The notes under the pieces are model-generated. The model worked only from the letters and a program-made list of their open reading frames with translations, ran no database searches and had not been told where the DNA came from. Below are positions 9,387-20,208 of a stretch of DNA of 64,000 nucleotides, in pieces; positions within the stretch are counted from its first letter, which is position 1, and every line of letters begins with the position of its first letter. Source of the DNA: Microbulbifer sp. THAF38. GTDB taxonomy: Bacteria; Pseudomonadota; Gammaproteobacteria; Pseudomonadales; Cellvibrionaceae. Both the position numbers and the translations under genes were made by a program. Location: assembly GCF_009363535.1 (NCBI RefSeq), contig NZ_CP045369.1, forward strand, positions 248,001 through 312,000, in the 5' to 3' direction.

Positions 9387-10580
9387 ATGACTCAAGCCGA
9401 TCGTTGGATGCTGCCGGATGGCATCGCGGAGATTTTGCCCGCGGGTGCCGTTCAAGTTGAAACCCTGCGCCGCCGACTGTTGGACCTCTACCATTGCTGG
9501 GGGTATGAGTTGGTGATACCGCCAATGCTGGAGTTCACCGAATCCCTGCTGGTTGGCATGGGGCGCGATCTCGATTTGAGTACTTTCAAGGTCACAGACC
9601 AGATCTCCGGGCGTACACTCGGCATCCGCGCTGATATTACCCCGCAGACCGCGCGCATCGATGCGCATAGTTTTCCCCGCGCGGGGGCCAACCGCTTGTG
9701 CTACGCGGGCCAGGTCCTGCATACCCGGGCACGCACCGCCATGGGCTCCCGTGCGCCCATCCAGATAGGTGCGGAATTGTTTGGTGTGGACAGTCTCGCC
9801 GGGGATATCGAGGTGATCTCCCTGATGCTGGAGAGTCTGCAGGTTGCCGGGGTGGAAGATATTTATTTGGACCTCGGTCACGTCGCCATCTACCGAAGCC
9901 TCGCCGAGGCGGCCGGGCTCGGCGACAGTGCGCGTGAAGAGTTGTCCGCGCTGCTGCAGAACAAGGCCAGTGCCGATGTCCACAGTTGGGTGTCAGAGAA
10001 TATTAGCGACTTGCAGGTAGCAGCCTGGTTGCAGGCTCTGCCGGGTCTCGCTGGTGGCCTCGATTGCCTGGAGCGGGCCGCCACGCAGTTGGCGGGGGCA
10101 CCGCAGCCACTGCTGGATGCATTGTCTGACCTGCAGCAGGTGGCCGAGGCTCTAGGGCAGCGCTACCCGGCAGTGACGCTCTTTTTCGATTTGAGTGAAG
10201 TGCGCGGCTACGACTATGAGACCGGTTTGGTATTCGCCGCTTACACGCCGGGCCACGGGCAGGCGCTTGCCAACGGGGGCCGCTACAACGGTATTGGCGC
10301 GGTATTCGGTCGGGATCGGCCGGCAACAGGATTTAGTAGTGATTTAGTGGCCCTCAATACCCTGGGTATAAGTGCAACACCTAGTGAAGGCGCCATACTC
10401 GCGCCGGAAGTGAGCGGCCCGCAAGGCGCCGAGCTTTGGCGCAAAGTTGACGAGCTGCGCAAGCGGGGAGAGGTGGTGATAGCCACCCTTTCCGATAGCG
10501 CAGAGAGCGATGTCTATTCGCGCTGTGATCGCGAACTGGTATTGGAAGGCGATTCCTGGGTGGTGAAGCCCCGGGATTGA
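9387..10580 (+). CDS. hisZ: ATP phosphoribosyltransferase regulatory subunit HisZ
   Basis: HisZ is a catalytically inactive paralogue of histidyl-tRNA synthetase that is needed by the short form of HisG in the first step of histidine synthesis. The 397 residues open with RWMLPDGIAEILPAGAVQVE, typical of HisZ. They show the synthetase-like core (FKVTDQISGRTLGIRADITP, RLCYAGQVLHT, IQIGAELFGVD) and the late motif RGYDYETGLVFAAY. The anticodon-binding domain of a true synthetase is not evident. ATG 9387 fits the family start. Its place before purA is the Pseudomonas-type arrangement, and it implies a short HisG elsewhere in the genome. Confidence 0.93.
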   Translation: MTQADRWMLPDGIAEILPAGAVQVETLRRRLLDLYHCWGYELVIPPMLEFTESLLVGMGRDLDLSTFKVTDQISGRTLGIRADITPQTARIDAHSFPRAGANRLCYAGQVLHTRARTAMGSRAPIQIGAELFGVDSLAGDIEVISLMLESLQVAGVEDIYLDLGHVAIYRSLAEAAGLGDSAREELSALLQNKASADVHSWVSENISDLQVAAWLQALPGLAGGLDCLERAATQLAGAPQPLLDALSDLQQVAEALGQRYPAVTLFFDLSEVRGYDYETGLVFAAYTPGHGQALANGGRYNGIGAVFGRDRPATGFSSDLVALNTLGISATPSEGAILAPEVSGPQGAELWRKVDELRKRGEVVIATLSDSAESDVYSRCDRELVLEGDSWVVKPRD

Positions 10581-10695
10581 GCACAGGCGGGCGCAGTGGA
10601 TGTGCCGATAATGTGCCTATATTGGTGCGGTGAACTCCGCAAGATCCATTGATGTAGGGGCCACTTGGCCTCCCGCAGAACGAAACCTGAGTTAG

Positions 10696-12030
<1,335 letters not shown>

Positions 12031-12068
12031 GCCCTAGTGGCCCGGTTGTGAATCTCCGGTCTGATCCT

Positions 12069-12092
12069 GGCCTTGCTATTTTTAGTGAGGCC
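12069..12092 (+). terminator. Possible terminator after purA
   Basis: GGCCTTGCTA (12069-12078) pairs with TAGTGAGGCC (12083-12092), using two G-U pairs, around a four-T loop. Only three T residues follow, so the terminator is weak. It lies 38 bases after the purA stop. Confidence 0.4.
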
Positions 12093-12173
12093 TTTGATCA
12101 TTAGACCTGATTCCAGTTATCGGTCGAGTGGTTATTGGAGCCACTCAGTACCAGAATTTAATCGGGCCAATCT

Positions 12174-12827
12174 ATGACCTCATCCGTTTCCGTTGCCAGC
12201 CGCTATAGCTTTGCTGAAGAAATTGCCAATAGCGTAACTCATGGTGTCGGAGCCGTACTGGCTATCGCCGGTCTAGGTGTTCTTATTGGTTTTGCCGCGT
12301 TGCGCGGGGATGCCTGGCACATCGTCAGCTCCAGCGTCTACGCCTCCACCCTGATCCTCTGTTTCCTCGCCTCTACCCTGTATCACGCTGTTAGCCACAT
12401 AGGCGCCAAGGCGATTTTGCGGACTCTGGACCACACCTCGATATTTCTCCTGATTGCCGGCACTTATACCCCGTTTACCCTGGTGACCCTGCGCGGGCCC
12501 TGGGGCTGGTGGTTGTTTGGCATTATCTGGGGATTGGCCCTGTTGGGGCTGATTATCCAATTCACCCCTTTGAAAAAGATCCGCGCCCTTTCGATCACTC
12601 TCAGCGCCCTGATGGGGTGGGTGGTTATCGCCGCAATCAAACCCCTGGCGAATAGCCTCGAAACCGGTGGCCTGTGGTTGTTGGTGCTGGGTGGCCTCTG
12701 TTACACAGGTGGTATCGCCTTTTACTTGTGGCGCAGCCTGAGGTTTCATCACGCCATCTGGCATTTGTTTGTGCTGGCGGGCGGTATCTTGCACTTCTTC
12801 GCCGTACTCTTTTACGTGATTCCCTGA
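12174..12827 (+). CDS. Hemolysin III family (YqfA/TrhA-like) membrane protein
   Basis: The 217-residue protein has seven predicted membrane helices and the conserved pattern of the HlyIII/PAQR superfamily: EEIANSVTHGVGAVLAI near the start, STLYHAVSH in the middle, LDHTSIFLLIAGTYTPF, and a C-terminal FHHAIWHLFVLAGGILHFF. The scattered Ser, His and Asp residues are those that bind a metal in PAQR receptors. It acts in the inner membrane. The biochemical role is not settled in bacteria; the E. coli homologue has been linked to membrane-energy homeostasis, and the name hemolysin is historical. It stands alone between purA and the transglycosylase gene. Confidence 0.9.
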   Translation: MTSSVSVASRYSFAEEIANSVTHGVGAVLAIAGLGVLIGFAALRGDAWHIVSSSVYASTLILCFLASTLYHAVSHIGAKAILRTLDHTSIFLLIAGTYTPFTLVTLRGPWGWWLFGIIWGLALLGLIIQFTPLKKIRALSITLSALMGWVVIAAIKPLANSLETGGLWLLVLGGLCYTGGIAFYLWRSLRFHHAIWHLFVLAGGILHFFAVLFYVIP

Positions 12828-12997
12828 TTTTGTGGCCCTGGTCACAGGGTCCAGCAATTCTCAGAACTTCCCTTTCAGTCCAGTGTCCCCATTAATGACT
12901 GATCGGGCGGATGACACCATTGGAGAAATCCGCCTTTCGGAAGAGAGAGGCTCGTTCTAACCTTGTGCGAGCGAAATGTCGTGTCAAAGGTACTCCC

Positions 12998-14218
12998 ATG
13001 CCCAGATTGCACCGGTTCCCCACGCTGTTCTATGTTCTCACCCTTTGCTTAGCCTTTATGACCCAGGGCGCCCGGGCTGCTGATAAGCCGGACCCGGCCT
13101 TTGAAAAGTGGGTAAAGGAGTTTCGCCAAACCGCCATTAAGAATGGGATTTCTCCCAAGGTTTACGACCAGGCCTTTAAGGGGGTTACCTCTCCGGACCA
13201 GTGGGTGCTGGATAGGGCCAGCTACCAGCCTGAGTTCAAGGCGCCGGTATGGCAGTACTTCGACAACCGGGTGCAAAAGCGCGCTATCGAGCGGGGTAAG
13301 CGTGAGAAGGAGAAAATGAAGCCCTGGCTCAACAAGATTGAGAAGCGCTTTGGTGTGGACCCCAATATCCTCCTGGCGATCTGGTCGGTGGAGTCGAGCT
13401 TTGGTGGCATCCTTGGCAACGAGAAGGTGATGCGTAGCGTAATCCGCTCCCTCGCCACCCTGGCCTATGCAGACCCACAGCGCAAGAAGTTCGGGCGGCA
13501 GCAGCTGTTGGCGGCATTGAAGATTCTGCAGGCCGGTGATATCGAAGGCCAGCACCTGCTGGGATCCTGGGCGGGAGCTATGGGGCATACGCAGTTTATC
13601 CCCACCAGTTACCAGGCCTACGCGGTGGATATCGATGGCGATGGCAAGCGCGATATCTGGAATTCAGTGCCGGATGCCCTGGCTACCGCAGCCAACCTCT
13701 TATCCAGTAATGGCTGGCAAAAAGCGAAGCCCTGGGGTTATGAGGTTTCCATTCCCGCCAACAAAATGCCGGGGGGCAAACTGACGGTAGCGGAGTGGGA
13801 AAAGCTCGGGGTCAAGCGTGCCAATGGCGAGGCTTTCCCAAGTAAGAAGGCCGTGGCGGAGCTGAAGTTGCCAGATGGGCGCAATGGCCCGGCTTTTCTG
13901 GTGTTTAAGAACTTCTTCGTTCTTAAGCGTTACAACAACTCGGATCGCTATGCCATTGCGATCGGTTTGTTGGCGGATCGTATCGGCGGCGGTCCCCCCC
14001 TGGTAAAAGACTGGAATCGCCCTTTTACTCCCCTCGACGGCAACCAGGTTGAGCAGCTGCAAAAGCTGTTGAAGCAAAAGGGCTTTTACAGCGGCGAGAT
14101 TGATGGCAAAGCCGGTCCGGGGACCCGCAAAGCCATCAAGGCATTCGAAAAGAGCGCCGGTGTGGAGGAGAAGGGCTTCCCCAGCAAAGAGGTGCTGGAG
14201 TTACTCCAGAAACAGTAG
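12998..14218 (+). CDS. MltB-family lytic murein transglycosylase with peptidoglycan-binding domain
   Basis: The enzyme cleaves the MurNAc-GlcNAc bond with formation of a 1,6-anhydro ring. It has a signal peptide ending near AQGARAAD, an SLT_2 catalytic domain with LLAIWSVESSFGGILG (the Glu in VESSFG is the expected acid/base), MGHTQFIPTSY, DIDGDGKRDIWNS and ALATAANLLSSNGW. A C-terminal PG_binding_1 domain (about 345-405) contains GFYSGEIDGKAGPGTRKAI. An open frame exists from 12911, but ATG 12998 has AAAGG eight bases upstream and starts directly with the signal peptide, giving 406 residues. There is no lipobox, so it should be soluble in the periplasm. Confidence 0.9.
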   Translation: MPRLHRFPTLFYVLTLCLAFMTQGARAADKPDPAFEKWVKEFRQTAIKNGISPKVYDQAFKGVTSPDQWVLDRASYQPEFKAPVWQYFDNRVQKRAIERGKREKEKMKPWLNKIEKRFGVDPNILLAIWSVESSFGGILGNEKVMRSVIRSLATLAYADPQRKKFGRQQLLAALKILQAGDIEGQHLLGSWAGAMGHTQFIPTSYQAYAVDIDGDGKRDIWNSVPDALATAANLLSSNGWQKAKPWGYEVSIPANKMPGGKLTVAEWEKLGVKRANGEAFPSKKAVAELKLPDGRNGPAFLVFKNFFVLKRYNNSDRYAIAIGLLADRIGGGPPLVKDWNRPFTPLDGNQVEQLQKLLKQKGFYSGEIDGKAGPGTRKAIKAFEKSAGVEEKGFPSKEVLELLQKQ

Positions 14219-14225
14219 GGCGCCC

Positions 14226-15248
14226 TTAGAAATTTTCGTCCGGCAGCAGGCTGTCCTGCAGTAACTCGAGGTTCTCAACCACCTCCTGGGGCTCATGGAA
14301 ATAGGCGATGTGATACATCGCCTCGCCCTCTTGCACCAGGGGGATATTCTGTTTGCCGATTATGATTCCCTCGCCATTACTGCGCACTTGGTCGAGCTCG
14401 TTGCCGTAAGGGTCGGCAATCGTGGCGAGCAGATCTCCCGCATAGACTTGATCTCCCAGCGCTTTGAGATGGGTGGCAATACCGCTGTCGCCGGCGCGTA
14501 ACCAGCCACTGCTGCGGGCGATAAAGGGTTCTATCAGGCTGCGTCTGCGCCTCGCCGGCAACATACCCAGGTGCCTGAGTACGTTGGTGACCCCCTTCAG
14601 GCCAGCGCGGATACACAACTCATCGAAGCGCAGAGCTTCTCCGGCCTCATACAGTAGGATTCTCACCCCCCGATCTGCAGCTGCCTGGCGTAGGGAGCCA
14701 TCGCGAATCGATGCATTGAGCAGTACCGGTACACCGAATGCCTTGGCCATGGCGCGGGTCACATCGTCGTCGAGATTGGCGCGCACCTGGGGCAGGTTGC
14801 TGCGGTGGGCGGCTCCGGTGTGCAGGTCTATGCCGTAATCGCACTTGGCCACTATCTCGCGCAAAAACACATGGGCCATGCGTGCAGCCAGGGAGCCTTT
14901 GGCGGAGCCGGGAAAGCTGCGGTTGAGGTCGCGGCGATCAGGCAGATAGCGGGTATGCTGGAGAACCCCGTAGACATTGACCATGGGCACGGCGATCAGC
15001 GTGCCGCGCAGAGACTTCAGACTGCGGCTTTGAATTAGACGGCTGATGATTTCGATGCCGTTCAGCTCATCACCGTGCACTGCGGCACAGACAAATATGG
15101 TGGGGCCCTCGCGCTTACCGCGCTGTACATAGACGGGGATAGCCATCTCTGTGTTGGTATAGAGGCTGACCACGGGCAGGTCGATATGGCGGGATTCTCC
15201 CTTGGCCACTGCGATACCGCCGATTTCAAAGTCCGGGGATGCTTGCAT
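14226..15248 (-). CDS. Succinylglutamate desuccinylase/aspartoacylase-family metallohydrolase
   Basis: The 340-residue protein belongs to the AstE/AspA branch of zinc carboxypeptidase-like enzymes. The zinc motif is AAVHGDELNG, with H58 and E61 as ligands, and the third ligand fits the His in GIDLHTGA. RDLNRSFPGS is the typical substrate-carboxylate-binding stretch. The C-terminal part (about 235-330) has the beta-barrel-like domain common in this subfamily. I prefer ATG at 15248; a TTG at 15263 would add five residues and neither has a clear Shine-Dalgarno. It is not in an arginine-catabolism cluster, so the substrate is unknown. Its 3' end is 8 bases from the convergent transglycosylase gene. 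Confidence 0.85.
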   Translation of the reverse strand: MQASPDFEIGGIAVAKGESRHIDLPVVSLYTNTEMAIPVYVQRGKREGPTIFVCAAVHGDELNGIEIISRLIQSRSLKSLRGTLIAVPMVNVYGVLQHTRYLPDRRDLNRSFPGSAKGSLAARMAHVFLREIVAKCDYGIDLHTGAAHRSNLPQVRANLDDDVTRAMAKAFGVPVLLNASIRDGSLRQAAADRGVRILLYEAGEALRFDELCIRAGLKGVTNVLRHLGMLPARRRRSLIEPFIARSSGWLRAGDSGIATHLKALGDQVYAGDLLATIADPYGNELDQVRSNGEGIIIGKQNIPLVQEGEAMYHIAYFHEPQEVVENLELLQDSLLPDENF

Positions 15249-15330
15249 AATTTTTCTACGCAATTGATTGATACGGTGTAGGGATAGGCACAGGCCCGGA
15301 TGGCCCCGGGTCGGGGCGCCGACGAAGGGT

Positions 15331-18300
15331 TCAGAGCCTGGTCAGTGGAACATTGGATGTGATGTGAGTAAAAATCCTCGGGCCATTGAGCCACATGTGT
15401 AGAGCCGGATTCCAATACCTGGAGGGGCTGTACCAGAGTCCGGTCTCGATATCGGCAATTATGTTAGTGCCGCGCCAGGGGCCGGGGGTCTGCCCGAAAC
15501 CTCTGCCATCAACGTCTTCAGCATCATTTCCCTGTGACCACTGTACAGTACCTTGAGCGTCGAAAATGGCCAGGGGTTTTCCCTGTGGGTCTGTATGGTA
15601 GTGCTTGCAGTGGCCGGAACTCCAATGACACAGTACGTACCCGTGCAAAGGGTGGGTAATCCAGTGGCCGATACCCCGGGATTTTCCGTCGACCTGGTGC
15701 GCCTCTGCCCAGATGCCCAGGCCGCTCCAACTGGTGGTGACCCGGCGTTGGCGGGATGATTTGCGGTGAGTACAGGTTTTGCTCAGCCGGCGCCCAAATG
15801 GATCATAGCGGAAATAAGTTTTGAAATCGCCACATTCCGCTGTGCTCATCAATCCCCAACCATCGTACTGATATTGATAATCTCTGCGCCCGGGAATTTG
15901 CCGCTCGGCGACCACATTGCCGCGCTTATCCCTGTCGACCTGCGCCTGGGTAAACCCTGACTGTCGCATAGGATTTGTGAGCTGCAATGGGGGCTGTTTG
16001 TCGAATTGCCAGGCGAGGGCGAGGCCACTTTCCAGGCTTACGGGGCGACCGAACAGGTGTTTGAAAGTGCTGCGCACTTCTCCCTGTACATGGATTGAAT
16101 TCTGCCCCTTGAGTTCGGTGCGCAACACCGGTTTACCATTGGCGTCCACTCCATAGAGTGTGCCGCAGGGTGTGAGGGTATAGGCCAGATCGAGGTTGTC
16201 GGAGCTGGCGCTTTTCAGCCAGCCGCGCGAGTCATATTGGTATCTCAGGCTGAAATCGCGCACGTCATTACTGTCGTGATTCTCGGCGATAACCCGGCCG
16301 CGTCGATCGTATTTGAAGCGGACTGAGGAGTGTAAATTATTGGCCTGAATCAGACGCTTTTGTGCGTCGTAGTGGAATTCACTAATTTGGCCGCTGTTAT
16401 TGCGTATGCTGGCGAGACTGCCATCGTCGTTATAGTGGAAGTACCAGCGGCAATCGTTATCGCAGTATTCACTGAGGCTGCCGTCAATATTGTAGGTCCA
16501 GTTGATGCAGCGCTTGTCTGGGGCGTGGTGACTGGTTAACTGGCCGAGCCCATCGTATTGCCACAGATAATCTCCGCTTGGAGTTTGCAGCTGGGTCAAC
16601 TGCCCCTGGCCATTAGAGTGCAGTGCCCACTGGTTGCCATCGGCAAAATGTATCTGGCAAATACGGCCGCATTGATCGTATTCCCACTGAAGACTCTGGC
16701 TGTTGCTGGCATGGATGGCGTGAGGTTGGCCGCGTTCGCAGTAATCAATCCCGTATTGATAGCTACCAATGTGACACTCGCGCAATTCGCCGGCGGGTCC
16801 ATAATGCCATTCGCGCCAGGTTTCCCCGTTTACGATCAGTGTGGTTATACGCTGCCAGTGGTCGTACTCGAAGCCCCATTGTTTTTCACCGCGGCGAACG
16901 GTTTGTAACTGCCCCTGGCCATCCCAGGAAAATTCCACTGAGCCGCCCTCGGGGTCGGTGATTTGAGAGAGCAGGCCGCGTTCGCTGTAACGGAATTTCC
17001 ACTCCTCTTGTTCTGGATCGATTATTGCCTGCGGCCGCCCCTTACCGTTGAAGCGGAAGATCCACGACAAATCCTCTTTGAGTAGGACTGCCTGGGGATA
17101 ACCGTTTTCGTCGTACAGATAGCGTTTGCTGTTGGCTCCCTCGGTGCTGCGCCGCAGGCGTCCGTACTCATCGTAGCGGAAGAAGCTGCGTCGTCCATCA
17201 CCGTTAATGTATTGGCACAGGTTTCCGTAGCAATCGTAGAGCCAGTTTTTTTCTCGCTGACCCTGCCGCTCTTTGGTGAGCTGGCCGAATTGATTGAAGT
17301 GCAACTGTTGTGGGGTTAGATCCGTATCTTCCACCAGGCAATTACCTTGGCTGTGCTGCCAGGTTAGCAAGGTCTCGGATTCCTCTTGTATCAGCCTGTG
17401 GCAATGCCCCTGCAAATCGTATTCAAATTGACGTTTGCCCTTCACACCGCTGTGTGCTTGCACCAGAAATAAATCGTGATACTGGTAGCGTTCCCGATCG
17501 TGGTTGCTGCTAACTTCAGTCAGTAATCCGCCCTGGAATTCGTAGGAGCACAACGTGCGCTGATCATCTGGAGCGTGATTGTTGAGCAGTTTTCCGATGC
17601 GGCCGCCGCGAATTTCGAAGTCCAGCACCCGCCCCCAGGAACTGACGATTTTTCTGGGCAGCCCTTCGCTATAGTCGATCGTCAGTGCGTTGCCGAACTG
17701 ATCGCGAATTTCAGTGAGCGGGAGAGCGCTGTTGACTCCATCTGCGCGAAAAATTTTATCGGGCTCGTTAACAGATGAGATCCGGTAGCTGTGCAGGCTC
17801 TGCCGAAATAGTAGTAAGCGTTCGAAGCGGTTGTAGCAGCTGTGACCAATTGCGGGTAACAGGAACTGCACCTTGCGCCCTTCGGCGGTATACAGTTCTA
17901 TCTGGTTATCCTGCACCACTAGCTGTTCGCTCAGCGAGTGGCGCCAGCCCGCCCCGACTCCGCAATCCTCACTAATGCTAGAGCGATAGTAGCGTTTCCA
18001 AACAAATGGCAGTGGCCCCGGGATCGTGAGGTCCACCCGCTCGAAGTTCAGCTCGCCGGTTGCGGCGATGACCAGGTCCTTTACCAAGTGACAGCGCTGA
18101 AGTGACGGAACTTGAGTGCCCTGCGCATTGGTGCCCGGGACATTCACAAATTGAACTGGGCCCTCACCGATTCCGGGTAACAACTCGACTTCCGGCGCTG
18201 AGGCGATAGTGAAGGCATTGACCTCGACTGCCGGTGGCTCTGGCCATAGAGGTAGGCTGCAGTCGCTTGCAGTTTGGGCCTCAGGTAACTCTTCAATAGC

Positions 18301-18411
18301 CTCCAACCAGCGGCATATTGCCGCGGGGTTTCCCTGGGGGAAGGAGGCTGTGGAGGGACTGAGGATCTTGAGCAGGTTGGGGACCAGCTGGGTGAGACGT
18401 TCCGGTGTCAT
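15331..18411 (-). CDS. Rhs/YD-repeat protein lacking a C-terminal toxin domain
   Basis: The 1026 residues contain an N-terminal region of about 110 residues without a recognised domain, then a DUF6531-like entry segment (ATGELNFERVDLTIPGPLPF) and many YD/RHS repeats such as YDEYGRLRRS, YDGLGQLTSH and YDPFGRRLSK. Full Rhs effectors end the shell with a conserved DPIGL-type motif followed by a variable toxin. Here the shell ends with DIETGLWYSPSRYWNP and only about 20 further residues, so the autocleavage motif and toxin are missing. There is no PAAR domain at the N-terminus. ATG 18411 lies 23 bases after the pppA stop, so it is probably co-transcribed with pppA. The role may be a shell, adaptor or a decayed effector. 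Confidence 0.85.
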   Translation of the reverse strand: MTPERLTQLVPNLLKILSPSTASFPQGNPAAICRWLEAIEELPEAQTASDCSLPLWPEPPAVEVNAFTIASAPEVELLPGIGEGPVQFVNVPGTNAQGTQVPSLQRCHLVKDLVIAATGELNFERVDLTIPGPLPFVWKRYYRSSISEDCGVGAGWRHSLSEQLVVQDNQIELYTAEGRKVQFLLPAIGHSCYNRFERLLLFRQSLHSYRISSVNEPDKIFRADGVNSALPLTEIRDQFGNALTIDYSEGLPRKIVSSWGRVLDFEIRGGRIGKLLNNHAPDDQRTLCSYEFQGGLLTEVSSNHDRERYQYHDLFLVQAHSGVKGKRQFEYDLQGHCHRLIQEESETLLTWQHSQGNCLVEDTDLTPQQLHFNQFGQLTKERQGQREKNWLYDCYGNLCQYINGDGRRSFFRYDEYGRLRRSTEGANSKRYLYDENGYPQAVLLKEDLSWIFRFNGKGRPQAIIDPEQEEWKFRYSERGLLSQITDPEGGSVEFSWDGQGQLQTVRRGEKQWGFEYDHWQRITTLIVNGETWREWHYGPAGELRECHIGSYQYGIDYCERGQPHAIHASNSQSLQWEYDQCGRICQIHFADGNQWALHSNGQGQLTQLQTPSGDYLWQYDGLGQLTSHHAPDKRCINWTYNIDGSLSEYCDNDCRWYFHYNDDGSLASIRNNSGQISEFHYDAQKRLIQANNLHSSVRFKYDRRGRVIAENHDSNDVRDFSLRYQYDSRGWLKSASSDNLDLAYTLTPCGTLYGVDANGKPVLRTELKGQNSIHVQGEVRSTFKHLFGRPVSLESGLALAWQFDKQPPLQLTNPMRQSGFTQAQVDRDKRGNVVAERQIPGRRDYQYQYDGWGLMSTAECGDFKTYFRYDPFGRRLSKTCTHRKSSRQRRVTTSWSGLGIWAEAHQVDGKSRGIGHWITHPLHGYVLCHWSSGHCKHYHTDPQGKPLAIFDAQGTVQWSQGNDAEDVDGRGFGQTPGPWRGTNIIADIETGLWYSPSRYWNPALHMWLNGPRIFTHITSNVPLTRL

Positions 18412-18434
18412 TCTTCAGCTTCCGGCAAACGGGT

Positions 18435-19298
18435 TTAGCGTTGCGCTTTTCGGATGGTTACATCGGGTGATTTTGGTCTTTGGGTTGCGCTTTGTTCTTG
18501 CGCTAGTAATTGTGCTGCGGGTTGGGAGGAGTATTCGAGAATCCCCGCGCTAATATTATCGCGCCCCCCCATTCTGTTGGCATCGTCGATAAAACGATAG
18601 ACACACTCTAGCGCGGGGCGGTGAGTGGCTAGCACACGCTCAATCGCGTGGTCATCCAGATATTCGGTCAGACCATCAGTACAGAGTAATAACAGGGCGT
18701 TTTCTGTTAATTTCCAGCTGTTAATTTCTGCTTCTACGGTATTGGAAACGCCCAATGCGCGGGTTATGTGGTTTCGCACACTAGAGTGTTGTGCCTGTTC
18801 TTCAGTTATTTGTCCGCTATCTATCATTTCCTGAACAACGCTGTGATCTCGTGTAAGGCGCTGTAATCCGAAGTTATTCCACAGATAAGCACGTGAATCA
18901 CCTATATGCGCAACAATTAAAAAGTCGTGCCACATGACTGCAACAACAATAGTAGTTCCCATTTTTGCAAAGTGGGGATTGGTACTTTTGGTATTCAGGA
19001 GGGCGTTGTTGGCACTGTTGATGGCGTCGATTAAAGTCGCGCGTAAAATTAATTGTTGCTGCTCTGGAGTGCAGGATAGAAAGGTGTGTTTTAAGAGGTC
19101 TTCTAAGTGGAATTGGACTGTTTCTGCCGCTATTTTGCTGGCTGTGGCACCACCTGTGTACCCCCCCATACCATCCGCTATTACGATATAAGCGAAAGGT
19201 TGGTCGGCACTGGCATACCAGCGAATACTATCCTCGTTTTCCTCGCGAACTTGACCAATGTCAGTGCGTCCGTTGACCGCCAGACTTATCTGATCCAT
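18435..19298 (-). CDS. pppA: PP2C-type Ser/Thr phosphatase, T6SS PppA
   Basis: This 287-residue cytoplasmic phosphatase has all PP2C metal motifs: DIGQVREENEDS, VIADGMGGYTGG, VAHIGDSRAYL, LLLCTDGLTEYL and GGRDNIS. In the T6SS threonine-phosphorylation pathway, PppA removes phosphate from the FHA protein and kinase and resets the apparatus. The matching kinase (50175-52805) and FHA protein (21927-23711) are in the same locus, which supports this role. The C-terminal 40 residues are a Gln/Ser-rich tail. It is divergent from the transposase-like gene at 19489, with a 190-base shared upstream region. Confidence 0.92.
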   Translation of the reverse strand: MDQISLAVNGRTDIGQVREENEDSIRWYASADQPFAYIVIADGMGGYTGGATASKIAAETVQFHLEDLLKHTFLSCTPEQQQLILRATLIDAINSANNALLNTKSTNPHFAKMGTTIVVAVMWHDFLIVAHIGDSRAYLWNNFGLQRLTRDHSVVQEMIDSGQITEEQAQHSSVRNHITRALGVSNTVEAEINSWKLTENALLLLCTDGLTEYLDDHAIERVLATHRPALECVYRFIDDANRMGGRDNISAGILEYSSQPAAQLLAQEQSATQRPKSPDVTIRKAQR

Positions 19299-19488
19299 GT
19301 CTGGTGCAACTCCCCTTTATTTAAATAGCAATAAAATGCAGCGTAACATGATTACAACCACTAACCAGGGTTCATGTTAACTTGGCATCAGATGATGTTT
19401 GAAATTTTTTTCCCTGATTTGCGATAATAAAACCTTTAATCATCACTAGAAAGGCATCGCGCCTTATAAATAAGGATTTGCTGGCAAA

Positions 19489-20208
19489 ATGCCTCGTCTG
19501 CCCAGGCTCAATCTAATAGATATCCCCCAGCATATTGTGCAAGTCGGTCACAACAATTTGCCGTGCTTCTTTGATGAAGAGGATTATCAATATTATTTGA
19601 TTAGTTTGCGAAATGCTGCTGATCAGTACCGTGTGGACGTACATGCATACGTCTTACTGCCCAATATGATTCAAATCATTGCCACCCCGAGAGTCCCGGA
19701 TGGCATACCCTCAATGATGCAGTCTTTGGGTCGCCGCTATGTTCAGTTTGTCAATCACCGTTATAAGCGTTCCGGCACAATTTGGCGCGGGCGTTACAAG
19801 TCCAGTCTGATCGACTCCGATGCTTATTTGTTGACCTGTTACCGCTATGTGGAGCTGCGCCCGCTCTATCTGGGGCTTGCGGACTCCTTGGGTAATTACC
19901 GGTGGTCAAGTTTTAATCATCATGTGAATACTGAGCATAATCACTTGATTAAGGATCATCGCCTATATACCGACCTGGGTGAGAATGCAGCCCAGCGCGC
20001 CCAGGCTTATCGGAAGCTCTTTCGCTATAGCTTCGATAGCCGTCTACTCGATTACATCGCTGAGACCATCAAGCTGGGGCATGTTCTCGGTGGTGACGCC
20101 TTTAAAGATAAGATCGAACAAATCGCCAACCAAAGGGTTCGTCCACTTAAAAGAGGGCGCCCGAGAAAGCCAAAAAAAGTCGAAAAACAATTGGTGGAAA
20201 CCAACTAG
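19489..20208 (+). CDS. REP-associated tyrosine transposase-like protein with degenerate HUH site
   Basis: The 239 residues align by eye with the RAYT/Y1 transposase family: MPRLPRLNLIDIPQHIVQVG, CFFDEEDYQYYL, VHAYVLLPN, GTIWRGRYKSSLI and CYRYVELRP. The family's metal-binding His-hydrophobic-His should fall at residues 60-62, but the sequence there is Met-Ile-Gln, so both histidines are gone. The usual tyrosine region (Y120) remains. The tail has an AT-hook-like KRGRPRKPKK. Intact fold with a dead active site suggests a domesticated DNA-binding protein rather than an active transposase. It lies between pppA and the sheath-like gene, inside the T6SS locus, and I see no terminal repeats of a mobile element around it. 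Confidence 0.85.
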   Translation: MPRLPRLNLIDIPQHIVQVGHNNLPCFFDEEDYQYYLISLRNAADQYRVDVHAYVLLPNMIQIIATPRVPDGIPSMMQSLGRRYVQFVNHRYKRSGTIWRGRYKSSLIDSDAYLLTCYRYVELRPLYLGLADSLGNYRWSSFNHHVNTEHNHLIKDHRLYTDLGENAAQRAQAYRKLFRYSFDSRLLDYIAETIKLGHVLGGDAFKDKIEQIANQRVRPLKRGRPRKPKKVEKQLVETN

